Source: Myxococcales bacterium
GTDB taxonomy: Bacteria; Myxococcota_A; Polyangia; Palsa-1104; JAEUJZ01
Reading direction: 5' to 3'
Assembly (NCBI GenBank): GCA_016794505.1
Contig: JAEUJZ010000165.1
Location: forward strand, 92,502 to 156,501
DNA: 64,000 nucleotides
Of the stretch, positions 25,740 through 34,814 are shown one piece after another. A model generated the notes under the pieces. That model saw nothing but the letters and a program-made list of their open reading frames with translations. It was not told the DNA's origin and did not search any database. How positions within the stretch are numbered: the first letter of the stretch is position 1; the number at the start of each line of letters is the position of its first letter. The position numbers and the translations under genes are program-made.

Positions 25740-26327
25740 ATGCAAAAGACCTTTCGACGCTGTGCGTGGGCTCTACTGCTGAGTTCGTTTCTGCTTAGCG
25801 GTACAGGCTGCACGCGAAGTCGCGATCCGCAGACGCAGCTTCGCGAGGCGCTGCTGCCGCTCTGTCGCGCGCTGCCGACGCTGGCCAGTCACATGGCCAA
25901 AGAGCCGCTGCCCCCCGAGCAAGCGGCGCGGCTTCTGCGCCGCGGGCTGGAACCCTATCGCAGCCGCTTCGCTGAGCTGTCTCCGCTGTACGACGCGCTT
26001 TCCCCGGTCGAGCAGCGGCGCGTCATGGCCAGCGCCTCGCGCGCCTGCGCAGAAGAGCTCCGCGCGTTTTACATCGCTCTGTCACGCGTGATGGATCGCA
26101 TCCACAACGAGCAAGAGGCCAAAGTGCTGGTGCGCGACGCCGTGCAGGCCTGGAAGACCAGCCACGCGCTGTGGGCCTTTGAGCTGTTCGCGCAAGACAC
26201 CGTGGCCGAGCTCAAGGAAATGGCCGAGGAAGAAGCGGGCGAAGACGAAAAACAAAACGAAAAACAAAACGAAAAACAAAACGAAAAACAAAACGAAAAA
26301 CAAAAGGAGCTGCGTCATGCTCGTTAA
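25740..26327 (+). CDS. Small lipoprotein with C-terminal EKQN repeats
   Basis: A 195-residue lipoprotein. The signal peptide (ALLLSSFLLSGTGC) ends with a lipobox-like GTGC. The mature part is helical, with several conserved-looking motifs (LREALLPLCRALPTLA, RRVMASASRACAEELRAFY) and two Cys. The C-terminal 25 residues are a run of Glu/Lys/Gln/Asn from a 12-bp repeat. The stop codon overlaps the next lipoprotein gene by 11 bp, so the two are translationally coupled. Function unknown; the fold might be a small helical bundle in the periplasm. Confidence 0.75.
   Translation: MQKTFRRCAWALLLSSFLLSGTGCTRSRDPQTQLREALLPLCRALPTLASHMAKEPLPPEQAARLLRRGLEPYRSRFAELSPLYDALSPVEQRRVMASASRACAEELRAFYIALSRVMDRIHNEQEAKVLVRDAVQAWKTSHALWAFELFAQDTVAELKEMAEEEAGEDEKQNEKQNEKQNEKQNEKQKELRHAR
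26247..26306 (+). repeat. 12-bp tandem repeat encoding EKQN
   Basis: Five copies of GAAAAACAAAAC; the last ends in G instead of C. The repeat is A-rich in a GC-rich gene, and its last copy runs into the AAAGGAG Shine-Dalgarno of the next gene. Unit gain or loss keeps the reading frame. Confidence 0.93.
26302..26308 (+). promoter_or_regulatory. Shine-Dalgarno inside the upstream gene
   Basis: The sequence AAAAGGAG at the end of the 12-bp repeat lies 8 bp before the ATG at 26317 and serves the second lipoprotein gene while still coding for the first. Confidence 0.6.
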
Positions 26328-27438
26328 TCATCGTCGCTCTGGCCGCTGGCTGTGCATGGCGCTGCTGGCTGGGGTGGGCTGCACGCAAGAGCTCTCGGCC
26401 AACCGCGAGCTGACCCCCGATGAGGTGACGCTCGATCTGCAAGGCAGCTTGCCCTCTGACCGCAGCGGAACCGAGATCACGGTCCGCGGTCGCGTGACCA
26501 CGATCACCTTTGGCCAGCGTGTGCAGGGCGTGGACAACTATGAAGTGTTGCCCGTGCGCTATCTGCTGCTGCAGACCAACGAGGCGCAGCAGAACCAAAG
26601 CGACGGCTGGGGATTGGGCGTCGAGCTGCCCCTTGCGCTGCTGCAGGAAAAAGGCTGGGTGCCTGCTCAGCGCGGCGACGAGATCCGCGTGCGAGGTCGC
26701 TTTCAGCGCATGCTGTGGGATGTCGCCCTGGTGGAAAAGCCGATCCTCACCGCGATCACCGAGTACACCCTCGTGCAGTCCGCGCAGCCGCAGCGTGTCC
26801 TGCGCAGGACGGGCGAGCCATGTCAGCGCGATCTTGACTGCGCGGATGCGCTGTGGTGCGAGCGGCGCGGCGTCTGCGGTCCAGTGCCCGCGATCGACTG
26901 GAACAGCGATCTGCGCAATGTCAACGGCACCTGCCTGCGCGATGAAGACTGCCCGATCGGGCAGCGCTGCGATCCCAGCTACAAGGTCCCAAGCAGCGGC
27001 GACTACAGTCCGCATTACTTCCGCTCGCGCGATATCGGACGCTTCTTGTGCCAGGTCGATGGCGGCGCAACGGCCGCGGCCTTGTGCCCAGAGCCTGTCG
27101 ACATCGCCGATCTGTTGGGGGGCCGCTATCCGCCCGGCAAAGAGATCTGCGTGCGCACCACCATCGCGTTTCCGTTGGTCGCCCCGGATCGCGACACGCA
27201 TGTGCAGGCCGAGGTGCCGTGGCCGCTGCGCTATCCCGACTCACTGCCAGCCTTGGGACCCTTCGGCGCAGCGACGGAAAACGTGCCGATGTACAAAGAC
27301 CCCGCGAATCCGCGCGGCGTGATCGACGATCCGCCAACCGGCAGCACGGTCTTGATCTTGGGCACGGTCCACCACGACTTTGGACACGGCTGGTGGGAAA
27401 TCCACCCCATCAAGTGGATTCAGCGCGAGCCCAAATAG
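26317..27438 (+). CDS. Lipoprotein with OB-like and Cys-rich domains
   Basis: A 373-residue lipoprotein (signal LCMALLAGVGC). Residues about 30-150 look like an OB-fold (GTEITVRGRVTTITF, DEIRVRGRFQRMLW), a fold also used for exported binding domains. Next comes a Cys-rich module with CQRDLDCADALWC and CLRDEDCPIGQRC, similar to Dickkopf/EGF-like spacing found in myxobacterial surface proteins. A C-terminal segment repeats the small-domain theme (GSTVLILGTVHHDFGHGWWEIHP). The ATG at 26317 is chosen over upstream starts because of its Shine-Dalgarno and signal peptide. It overlaps the previous gene by 11 bp. Confidence 0.75.
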   Translation: MLVNHRRSGRWLCMALLAGVGCTQELSANRELTPDEVTLDLQGSLPSDRSGTEITVRGRVTTITFGQRVQGVDNYEVLPVRYLLLQTNEAQQNQSDGWGLGVELPLALLQEKGWVPAQRGDEIRVRGRFQRMLWDVALVEKPILTAITEYTLVQSAQPQRVLRRTGEPCQRDLDCADALWCERRGVCGPVPAIDWNSDLRNVNGTCLRDEDCPIGQRCDPSYKVPSSGDYSPHYFRSRDIGRFLCQVDGGATAAALCPEPVDIADLLGGRYPPGKEICVRTTIAFPLVAPDRDTHVQAEVPWPLRYPDSLPALGPFGAATENVPMYKDPANPRGVIDDPPTGSTVLILGTVHHDFGHGWWEIHPIKWIQREPK

Positions 27439-27458
27439 GTCATCCGCCCACGCTCTGC

Positions 27459-28604
27459 TTACAGCCCCAGTCGTCGACGGAGATCGGGGTTTTGTGGGCC
27501 GACGCGCCAGATCCATGCATCGAGCAGATAGTGCGAGGACTGCGGCAGCGCCAAGAGCGGCACCAGCAGCACCAGCAGCCAGGCGGGCGGATCGATCTCG
27601 GGCAGCGGAAAGAACCGAGCGTGGTCATGCCAGATCAGGCGATCCCACAGACTCTCTTCACAGAACGCCAGTGCAAAAAGTGGCAGCAGGAACATGAGCA
27701 CGGCCGTCGCTGAATAGCGCACGCGGGACGGATCGTGATGCAGCGGAGTGGCTGCGGCACGGTGTGGCACTGGCGCTGGTTCAGACTGCGCCTCGCGATC
27801 GCGTAGCTCGTTCTGGCGATAGCGATACAGCAAGACGAAGTACGGCACGCCATGCGGCAGCACGTTGCACACGCTAAACGCGAAGTCCGAGTTGTAGTAG
27901 ACGATGCCGAGATACCACGATAGCCACGTGCTGCCCATCACCAGAAGCTTGGCTGCCGGCAAGCTGCGCTCGTCGAGGAGGCGGTGAATCTGGCGCACAA
28001 GCCACAGACCGCCGATCAGCAGCCAAGCGACAAAGAAAACCGACGCCAGCCACGCGGGCGCCGGCAGAAAAAAGTCCTTGGCCACAAACCAGTGAAAGCG
28101 CCGCGGCAGATGGGCGTGCCAGTACACAATCGGGTACAGCGTGCCGATGTAGATGGCCAAGGTATCCAGTCCGCGATCCAGCGCGGCCCAGCGCGGCGCG
28201 GGCGCACGGCGACCACACAGCGCGATCCAGCCGTACTGCTGCCGCACAAAGTGATAGACGGCCAGCGACGCAAGAGCGCGCCAAAAGGTCAGCGCCGACA
28301 GCGAGTACAGTACGACGCTTGCGGCGTAGGCCAGGGCCGGGATCCCCAGATACAGAAGCGGGCGGCGCTTTACTTCACCAGGGACGGTGTACACGCGATA
28401 GATCGTGGCCCAGACATGGGCGACATCGACGAAGACCACCGTCAACAGCCAGCCCAAGGGACCTAGCGGCGCGTGCTGTGCATCGCGAACCAACAGCACC
28501 AGCGACACGGCAAGAAGCGTCGGCATCAGGAAGGCAAACAGATCTTCGGCCCACGAAAACAGCCACGTGATGCGCAGTGGTTGCGACGGCATTGCAGCTG
28601 CCAT
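27459..28604 (-). CDS. Polytopic membrane protein with conserved His motifs
   Basis: A 381-residue protein with about nine membrane segments, which I do not recognise. Histidines sit in membrane-border motifs: DVAHVWAT, VYHFVRQQYGW, YWHAHLPRRFHWF and NVLPHGVPYF. Clustered His of this type often bind metal or haem in integral-membrane oxidases, desaturases or hydrolases, so an enzyme is plausible but unproven. The C-terminus ends in a last helix and a short basic tail. A GGAG site precedes the ATG at 28604; the frame is open to 28673 without support. It is convergent with the OB-domain lipoprotein gene. Confidence 0.7.
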   Translation of the reverse strand: MAAAMPSQPLRITWLFSWAEDLFAFLMPTLLAVSLVLLVRDAQHAPLGPLGWLLTVVFVDVAHVWATIYRVYTVPGEVKRRPLLYLGIPALAYAASVVLYSLSALTFWRALASLAVYHFVRQQYGWIALCGRRAPAPRWAALDRGLDTLAIYIGTLYPIVYWHAHLPRRFHWFVAKDFFLPAPAWLASVFFVAWLLIGGLWLVRQIHRLLDERSLPAAKLLVMGSTWLSWYLGIVYYNSDFAFSVCNVLPHGVPYFVLLYRYRQNELRDREAQSEPAPVPHRAAATPLHHDPSRVRYSATAVLMFLLPLFALAFCEESLWDRLIWHDHARFFPLPEIDPPAWLLVLLVPLLALPQSSHYLLDAWIWRVGPQNPDLRRRLGL

Positions 28605-28742
28605 CTTACGCTCCGCCGATACGCAAGACGCGCGGATTACGCGGCCGGCGCAGACCGCACGATGCCAGCGCATCCGCCCACCATCGCGTTCAATCCACGG
28701 CGATTGAGCGAGCAGCTAGGCCCCGAGCGGACGGGCGGCGCG

Positions 28743-31610
28743 CTACTTGCGGGCTCGTGGACCTGCGGACGACAGGCAGGCGTGCAGCTTGGCTAGCTCG
28801 TCCCAGGCTTGGCGTGGCGTCAGGTTGTCGGGATCGAGCCCGCGCACAGCGGCCAGCACCTCTAGCTCGGCCGGATCACGCGGCGGCGGTGCGGCGCTTG
28901 GCGGCGAAGCCACCGGCACATGGAACAGCGGCAGCTGACTTGAGCGCGGCCTGCCATGTGCTGGAGATGCAGCATGGGCCAAGTCGCTGCCGTCATCGGT
29001 CTGTTCCAACTCATGCAAGAGCTGACGCGCTCGCTCGACGACGGTCTTGGGCAGCCCGGCCAAGCGCGCCACTTCGATGCCATAGCTGCGGTTGGCACCA
29101 CCTGGCACCAGCTTGTGCAAGAACACGATATCGCCCTGCCAGTGTCGCACCGCCACGGAAAAGTTGCGCACGCGCGGGCGCGCCTCGGCAAGCGCCGCTA
29201 GCTCGTGGTAGTGGGTCGCGAACAGCGTGCGGCAGCCGATGTGATCGTGCAGATACTCGGCCACTGCCCAGGCGATCGAGACCCCGTCATAGGTCGATGT
29301 GCCGCGGCCAATCTCGTCGAGAATCACCAGCGATCGCCGTGTCGCTCGCGACAGGATCTGGCTGGTCTCGCGCATCTCGACCATAAACGTCGACTCGCCG
29401 CGCGAGAGGTTGTCGGCTGCTCCGACGCGCGTGCAGATGCGATCGACCAAGCCCAGCTCAGCACGACGGGCGGGCACGAACGATCCCATCTGCGCCAAGA
29501 GCACAATCAGCGCGACCTGACGCATCACCGTGGACTTGCCGGCCATGTTGGGTCCGGTCAAAAGCAGGATCTGTTCGGCATCGGGATCAAGCTGGGTATC
29601 GTTGGGCACAAAGCGCCCGCGCCCCGTAAGCTGCTCGACGACGGGGTGGCGGCCCTCTTCGATCGTAAGCTGCAGCTCGTGGCTCACGCTGGGGCGGACA
29701 TAGCCGTTGCGGTGCGCAAGCTCGGCCAAGCTGGCCAGCGTGTCGATCTGCGCGATGCGCTCGGCCAGCGCCAGGATGCGCGGTGTGGTCTGGGAAAGCT
29801 CACGGCGCAAGCCATCGAATAGCTCCAGCTCGAGCTCGACGCGGCGCTCTTCTGCGCCGAGCACTTTCGCTTCGTACTCGGCAAGCTCGCTGGTGACAAA
29901 GCGCTCGGCATTGGCCGTGGTCTGCTTGCGCACATAGTCCGCAGGCACGCGCGAAAGGTTCGATCGCGTGATCTCGATGTAATAGCCAAAGACCTTGTTG
30001 TAGCGGACCTTCAGCGACGAGATGCCGCTGCGCTCACGCTCGCGCTCTTCGATGCGCAGGATGTGATCTTTGCCGCCTTGCGACAGATCGAGCAGCTCAT
30101 CCAAGCCCGCATGAAAGCCACGGCGAATGAAGCCGCCTTCGCGATAGACCAGAGGCGGGCTGTCGATGATCGCGACACCGATGCGCTCGGCGACATCACG
30201 ACATAGATCCTCGCCAAGCTGCAGAAGCTGCGGCAGGCCCAGGCTGTCATCGACGGTCGGCGCGACACGGCTGCGCTCATCGCTCATCAGCGACAGCGGA
30301 TCGCGTGCGCTGGCCAAAGCCGCCTGCAGCGTCGGAATCAAGCGCAGGCCCTGACCCAAGCTGAACAGATCGCGAGGCGTCGCCACGCCAGCCCCCAAGC
30401 GACCGGCCAAGCGCTCTAGGTCATAGATCTCAGCGAGGCTCTCGCGCAGTGCCTTGCGTGCCAGCGGATGCTCGACCAGCCACTCGACGGCGTCGTGACG
30501 TCGACGAATCGCGGCCAAATCCAAAAGCGGAGCCAGCAGCCAGCGCCGCAGCAAACGCCCACCCATCGCGGTCTTGGTCTGATCGAGAACACCAATCAGC
30601 GAGCCCTGCCGCTTGCCTTCCATCAGCGTGTGCAGAAGCTCTAGATTTACGCGCGTGGTCTCGTCGACGATCAGGCTGTCGCCGGGCTGATAGCAGCGCA
30701 GACGAAAGATCGGCAGCGTGCCGGTGGGCTGCGTGGCCTGGGCATAGCGAATGCAAGCAGCCCCGGACGCGGCGATCAGCGGATGCACGGGCTGCCCCGC
30801 GGCGGCATCACCGATCAGCGGCGCGATGGTCGCGTGGTCTTCGCGCGGCAAGGCGCTGCGACTGTGCCCCACCGGAATGCGCAGCCGGCGCTGCAGCTCT
30901 TCTGCGGTCTGGCGCACAAGCGACTCGTCCGGCGAGACGATCAGAAGCTCAGCCGGGGCGATGCGGCCCAGCTCTTCCGTCGCATCCAAGAGCGGCACCA
31001 CCGTCGCCGAGAACTCACCCGTCGAGACATCGACATGCGCGATCCCGGCCTGGCCGTCGCCGTAACACACCGCCGCCAAGTAATGACCAGCCTTGGGTTC
31101 AAGCTGCTCTTCTTCCAAGATGACGCCGGGCGTGATCACTTGCGTGACGGCGCGGCGCACGATCTTTTTGGTCTTGCGGGCGTCTTCGACCTGCTCGCAG
31201 ATCGCGACCTTTTTGCCGGCCGCGACCAGCTTGGCGACGTAGTGCTTGGCGGCGTGATGCGGCACACCGGCCATCGGTATCGGATCTTCGCGCTGCTTGT
31301 CGCGCGCCGTCAGCGTAAGGTCGAGAAGCTGCGACGCCACCACCGCATCGTCGAAGAACATCTCGTAAAAGTCGCCCATGCGAAAAAAGACGATGCAGTC
31401 GGCGTAGCGCTCTTTGACTTCCAAGTACTGCCGCATAAACGGCGTCGACAGGTGCGAGCTCGATGCGCCATGCGAATCGGCCCGGCCCGCTGCCGGATCG
31501 TCTTTTTGGCCAGGGAACGCAGGCGCGCTGGCTGGCTGCAAGTGCTCAGCGGGCTCATCTATGGAGGGTTCGTTGGGCGAGGCTGTCGACGGTGAAGCAG
31601 AACGCGGCAT
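28743..31610 (-). CDS. mutS: DNA mismatch repair protein MutS
   Basis: A 955-residue MutS. It recognises mismatches and small loops and starts repair with MutL. The mismatch-reading Phe-x-Glu motif is in RMGDFYEMFFDDA. The connector and lever/clamp domains follow, then the ATPase with the Walker A loop GPNMAGKS near residue 685, the signature SRGESTFMVEM, Walker B SLVILDEIGRGTSTYDG and the His-switch TLFATHYHEL. The N-terminus carries about 55 residues of Ser/Pro-rich extension before the conserved domain, longer than usual. No mutL lies in the window. The last 70 residues are a Pro-rich linker plus a helical tail typical of dimer or tetramer formation. Confidence 0.97.
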   Translation of the reverse strand: MPRSASPSTASPNEPSIDEPAEHLQPASAPAFPGQKDDPAAGRADSHGASSSHLSTPFMRQYLEVKERYADCIVFFRMGDFYEMFFDDAVVASQLLDLTLTARDKQREDPIPMAGVPHHAAKHYVAKLVAAGKKVAICEQVEDARKTKKIVRRAVTQVITPGVILEEEQLEPKAGHYLAAVCYGDGQAGIAHVDVSTGEFSATVVPLLDATEELGRIAPAELLIVSPDESLVRQTAEELQRRLRIPVGHSRSALPREDHATIAPLIGDAAAGQPVHPLIAASGAACIRYAQATQPTGTLPIFRLRCYQPGDSLIVDETTRVNLELLHTLMEGKRQGSLIGVLDQTKTAMGGRLLRRWLLAPLLDLAAIRRRHDAVEWLVEHPLARKALRESLAEIYDLERLAGRLGAGVATPRDLFSLGQGLRLIPTLQAALASARDPLSLMSDERSRVAPTVDDSLGLPQLLQLGEDLCRDVAERIGVAIIDSPPLVYREGGFIRRGFHAGLDELLDLSQGGKDHILRIEERERERSGISSLKVRYNKVFGYYIEITRSNLSRVPADYVRKQTTANAERFVTSELAEYEAKVLGAEERRVELELELFDGLRRELSQTTPRILALAERIAQIDTLASLAELAHRNGYVRPSVSHELQLTIEEGRHPVVEQLTGRGRFVPNDTQLDPDAEQILLLTGPNMAGKSTVMRQVALIVLLAQMGSFVPARRAELGLVDRICTRVGAADNLSRGESTFMVEMRETSQILSRATRRSLVILDEIGRGTSTYDGVSIAWAVAEYLHDHIGCRTLFATHYHELAALAEARPRVRNFSVAVRHWQGDIVFLHKLVPGGANRSYGIEVARLAGLPKTVVERARQLLHELEQTDDGSDLAHAASPAHGRPRSSQLPLFHVPVASPPSAAPPPRDPAELEVLAAVRGLDPDNLTPRQAWDELAKLHACLSSAGPRARK

Positions 31611-31713
31611 GGCGGCTGGCTTTTACAAAGTTCGACGGCTGCCGTCCAGACATCGCTGCGCAAATCGCACGTCGTGCGGGCGTACAATGAAGCGGTCTGT
31701 CATTGGGGGACCT

Positions 31714-33564
31714 ATGTCGGTACGTAGCGTGAGATGCATCAGCAGCGCGGCTTTGCTTTGGGCGTGTGGCTGTTCCGGGCTGTGGGATCCCTTCTTGGCC
31801 GAGCGCAGCGGCGACACCCAGACGAACCCCGACGGCGGGACTGCGCCCCCCACGCCCCCCACGCCCATCACGGGCGTCTGCCCGAACCAGCGGATCTGCT
31901 GGCAGAACCCACTGCCCCAGGGCAACCGCTTAAACGCCGTCCACGCCATCCGCGCAGGCGACGTCTGGGCCGTCGGCGACGTCGGTACGGTCCTCCACTT
32001 CAAGGACGGCACGTGGACACAGGTGCCCTCGCAGACCACGACCGACCTGAACGCGGTCAAAGCCAGCAGCGCGCAGGACATCTGGAGCGTCGGGATGGGC
32101 GGCACGATCCTGCACATCACGCCGCCCAACACCGATCTGCGCACGCTGCCCGGCATCGGCGATCTGTATGCGGTGGCCGCCCTCAGCCCGCAGCAGGCCT
32201 TTGCCGCGGGCAGCCAGAACTCGGCTCTGAAGTGGGACGGAACCCAGTGGCTGCAGACCGGCCCTGGATTGGGCATGGTCTATCGTGGGCTCACCGTCCT
32301 CGACGCCAACACCATCTGGCTGACCGCACAGGCAGGAACCATCTCGCAGTGGCACGCTCAGCCCGACATCACCGAAGCCAGCGAGGGAATGGGCGCACTC
32401 TATGGTCTGTGGGGATCGCGGCCGGACAACCTGTGGGCCGTCGGGGAAAAAGGGCGACTGCTCCAGCGTAAGCCTGGCGAGATGGTGCCCTGGAAGCTTA
32501 TACCGCCGCCCATCGCGTCCAACCTGTATGGGATCTGGGGAACCGGCGAGCAGGATCTGTGGGCCGTCGGCATGAGTGGCACCGTCGTGCGCATCGACGG
32601 CCGCAGCAACGTGGTAGTCGAAGAGAAGAGCGAAACGACCAGCACACTCTTGGGCGTCTCGGGCACGAGCAGCAGCGATGTCTGGGCCGTCGGTGACAAC
32701 GGCACCATCTTGCACCGCACCCAAGCTGGCTGGACGAACCTTCTGCAGGGGCCGACGCGCAACCTGTATGCGGGCTGGGCCGCGTCCTCCAGCGATGCCT
32801 GGGTCGTCGGCAGCGCCGGGCTCATCATGCACTGGGACGGCACGCGCTGGACCAGCGTCGCCAGTAGCTCGTACGCTGATCTCAAGGCCATCTCGGGCAG
32901 CGCGCCCAATGACATCTGGGCCGTGGGGGCGAATGGCTCGGTGCTGCACTGGGACGGCACAAGCTGGAGCTCGCGCTCAATCAGCGGCGCGCCATCGCTA
33001 AATGGCGTGTACACGCCCAGCGGAAGCGACACCTGGATCGCAGGCAACGACGGGAAGACCTACCGATACGTGCCCGCCACCAGCACCTGGCAGCCCTACA
33101 TGGGCGCCAGCGGCGGCCTTTTCGCCATTTCTGGCACCGGTCCCAACGACATCTGGGCCGTGGGCCAGACTGGAACCGCCTTGCACTACAACGGCGCAGC
33201 CTGGGTCGCTGTGCTGACGTCGACTACGCAGGACTTGTATGCGCTCTGGGCGAATGCGGCCAACGACATCTGGTTCGTCGGCGCCAACGGGACCGCGCTG
33301 CGCTGGGATGGGACCACGGTGCGCAACACCTCGACCGGTCTTTCCGGCGCGCTGCGAGCGATCTGGGGCGCCGATGCCATGACGGTCTTTGCCGCCGGGG
33401 ACACAGGGCGATTGTTTCAGTTCAATGGCTCGGCCTGGGCCCCGTTCGCAAGCAGCACCAACCTGACGCTGCATGCCCTCGTCGCCTCCCCGCGCGGCGC
33501 CACCGCCGCCTCATCCCTTTGGATCGTCGGCGATCGCGGCACGATCTTGCGGGTTACGCTGTAA
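31714..33564 (+). CDS. Lipoprotein beta-propeller (DIWAVG-type repeats)
   Basis: A 616-residue protein with a short signal sequence (SAALLWAC, possible lipobox LWAC) and a Thr/Pro-rich spacer. The rest is made of about 14 repeats of the form DIWAVGxxGTxLHWDGTxW; variants include DVWAVGDVGTVLHF, DLWAVGMSGTVVRI and DIWFVGANGTALRW. Such repeats fold into one or two beta-propellers. It is exported and lacks catalytic motifs, so a binding or surface role is likely. GGGGGA before the ATG at 31714 supports the start, and TACAAT at 31684 is a possible -10. It is divergent from mutS. Confidence 0.82.
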   Translation: MSVRSVRCISSAALLWACGCSGLWDPFLAERSGDTQTNPDGGTAPPTPPTPITGVCPNQRICWQNPLPQGNRLNAVHAIRAGDVWAVGDVGTVLHFKDGTWTQVPSQTTTDLNAVKASSAQDIWSVGMGGTILHITPPNTDLRTLPGIGDLYAVAALSPQQAFAAGSQNSALKWDGTQWLQTGPGLGMVYRGLTVLDANTIWLTAQAGTISQWHAQPDITEASEGMGALYGLWGSRPDNLWAVGEKGRLLQRKPGEMVPWKLIPPPIASNLYGIWGTGEQDLWAVGMSGTVVRIDGRSNVVVEEKSETTSTLLGVSGTSSSDVWAVGDNGTILHRTQAGWTNLLQGPTRNLYAGWAASSSDAWVVGSAGLIMHWDGTRWTSVASSSYADLKAISGSAPNDIWAVGANGSVLHWDGTSWSSRSISGAPSLNGVYTPSGSDTWIAGNDGKTYRYVPATSTWQPYMGASGGLFAISGTGPNDIWAVGQTGTALHYNGAAWVAVLTSTTQDLYALWANAANDIWFVGANGTALRWDGTTVRNTSTGLSGALRAIWGADAMTVFAAGDTGRLFQFNGSAWAPFASSTNLTLHALVASPRGATAASSLWIVGDRGTILRVTL

Positions 33565-33645
33565 TCTCTCGTCGCTCATACAAACAAAGACGGCAGATCC
33601 CATCAATCCACAACCCCTTACTTATTCAAAATCGCATTCTTCTTA

Positions 33646-33674
33646 GAATATTTATCATTATGATATTAATATTC
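33646..33674. promoter_or_regulatory. Dyad, candidate LysR-type operator
   Basis: GAATATT (33646-33652) and AATATTC (33668-33674) form a perfect 7-bp inverted repeat with a 15-bp spacer that itself holds ATCAT-T-ATGAT. Placement about 40-65 bp before the LysR start codon fits autoregulation. Confidence 0.4.
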
Positions 33675-33698
33675 AATAAAGAGATCCATTTTTAAATA

Positions 33699-33704
33699 TA
33701 TAAT
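33699..33704 (+). promoter_or_regulatory. Candidate -10 box of the LysR gene
   Basis: A perfect TATAAT ends 8 bp before the ATG at 33713 (a second copy overlaps it at 33704-33709). There is no Shine-Dalgarno, so transcription may start at the start codon. Confidence 0.5.
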
Positions 33705-33712
33705 ATAATCAA

Positions 33713-34615
33713 ATGAGCCGCTTGTTCGAGATGGAGACGTTCCTGGTCGTGGTCGAGGCAGGCAGCTTTACGGCGGCGGCAGATCGCTTGGGAGTGACCA
33801 AGTCATACGCGAGCAAGCTCGTTGCGCGCCTGGAAGATCGGCTGGGTGCGCGGCTTCTGCAGCGAACGACCCGTCAGCTGAAGTTGACCGAGGTGGGTCG
33901 TTCCTATTACGAGCGCTGCAGCGAGGCGATGCGTGCGCTTTCCGAGGCGGAAGCGGAAGCCACCGAGCTCCAGACCTCGCCGCAGGGTCGGCTGCGCATC
34001 AGCCTGCCGTCGGCATTTGCCATCCGTCACCTGGCCGGGCCCATCGCCGAATTCAAGACGCGCTATCCAGCGCTGACGATCGAAGCGGTCCTCTTGGATC
34101 GCAAGGTCGACATCTTGGCCGAAGGCTTCGACTTGGCTGTGCGCATTGGCGATCTGCAGGACAGCTCTCTCATCGCCCGCAAGCTGGCGAGCGTCGATCG
34201 TGCGATCTGTGCCAGCCCGAGCTATCTGCTTCGGCGCGGCACTCCGCAGAAGCCGGCGGATCTAATCGAGCATGACTGCCTGCTTTATGCCTATCACGCA
34301 GTGCCGACCACGTGGCGCTTTCACGGGCCAAGCGGCGAGACCACGGTCGAAGTCTCGGGCCATATGGTGTCGAACCATGGCGAGCTTCTCGTCGAGGCCG
34401 CGTGCCAGGGGCTGGGGCTGGTGTTCTGTCCCTTGTTTCTGACGGCGCACGAGCTTCGCGCGGGGCGCTTGCTGCGCGTGCTGCCAGCGTGGCGCGCTCC
34501 GCTGGCGATCTCGGCGGTATTTCCCAACGCTCGCCACATTCCGGCCAAGGTGCGGCTGTTCGTCGACTTCCTGGTTTCGCACTTTGCCCACCCGTGCTGG
34601 GCCGACTGCGACTGA
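33713..34615 (+). CDS. LysR-family transcriptional regulator
   Basis: A 300-residue LysR-type regulator. The winged helix-turn-helix is at residues about 1-60: FLVVVEAGSFTAAADRLGVTKSYASKLVARLEDRLGARLL in the usual pattern, with the recognition helix in TKSYASKLVARLE. The effector-binding domain follows, with GRLRISLPSAFAIRHL and LVEAACQGLGLVFCPLFL. Length is normal. It is transcribed toward the MBL-fold gene 200 bp downstream, which is a candidate target. The leader is AT-rich, has a palindrome and a TATAAT box, and lacks a Shine-Dalgarno. The effector is unknown. Confidence 0.95.
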   Translation: MSRLFEMETFLVVVEAGSFTAAADRLGVTKSYASKLVARLEDRLGARLLQRTTRQLKLTEVGRSYYERCSEAMRALSEAEAEATELQTSPQGRLRISLPSAFAIRHLAGPIAEFKTRYPALTIEAVLLDRKVDILAEGFDLAVRIGDLQDSSLIARKLASVDRAICASPSYLLRRGTPQKPADLIEHDCLLYAYHAVPTTWRFHGPSGETTVEVSGHMVSNHGELLVEAACQGLGLVFCPLFLTAHELRAGRLLRVLPAWRAPLAISAVFPNARHIPAKVRLFVDFLVSHFAHPCWADCD

Positions 34616-34814
34616 GCACATCTGTCCCCCGCATCCCAGGCACGCACGCCGCGCAGCCTGGCCAGCGACACCGCGGCACTGTGTACCGCCAGGCAACAGT
34701 CTTTGTCCTTGTGGCCCACTTATCGTCGAGGGCTGGGCTGGATACCTTGTCTTCAGCAACCACGGGACTGCGGCGAATGCTCGGCCCGCACCCCCAGAAA
34801 ACGAGGTCCATCCC

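Larger units (their letters stand above)
33585..33712. other. AT-rich leader of the LysR gene
   Basis: This stretch is very rich in A and T and ends directly at the LysR start codon. It contains a dyad and two overlapping TATAAT boxes, described separately. No coding sequence is visible. Confidence 0.6.

Noticed and set aside
26247..26306. CRISPR-like array
   Set aside because: Direct 12-bp units without spacers, inside a gene; it is a coding microsatellite.
30783..31595. Plus-strand open frame of about 270 codons inside mutS
   Set aside because: The minus strand is unmistakable MutS; the opposite frame has no family features.
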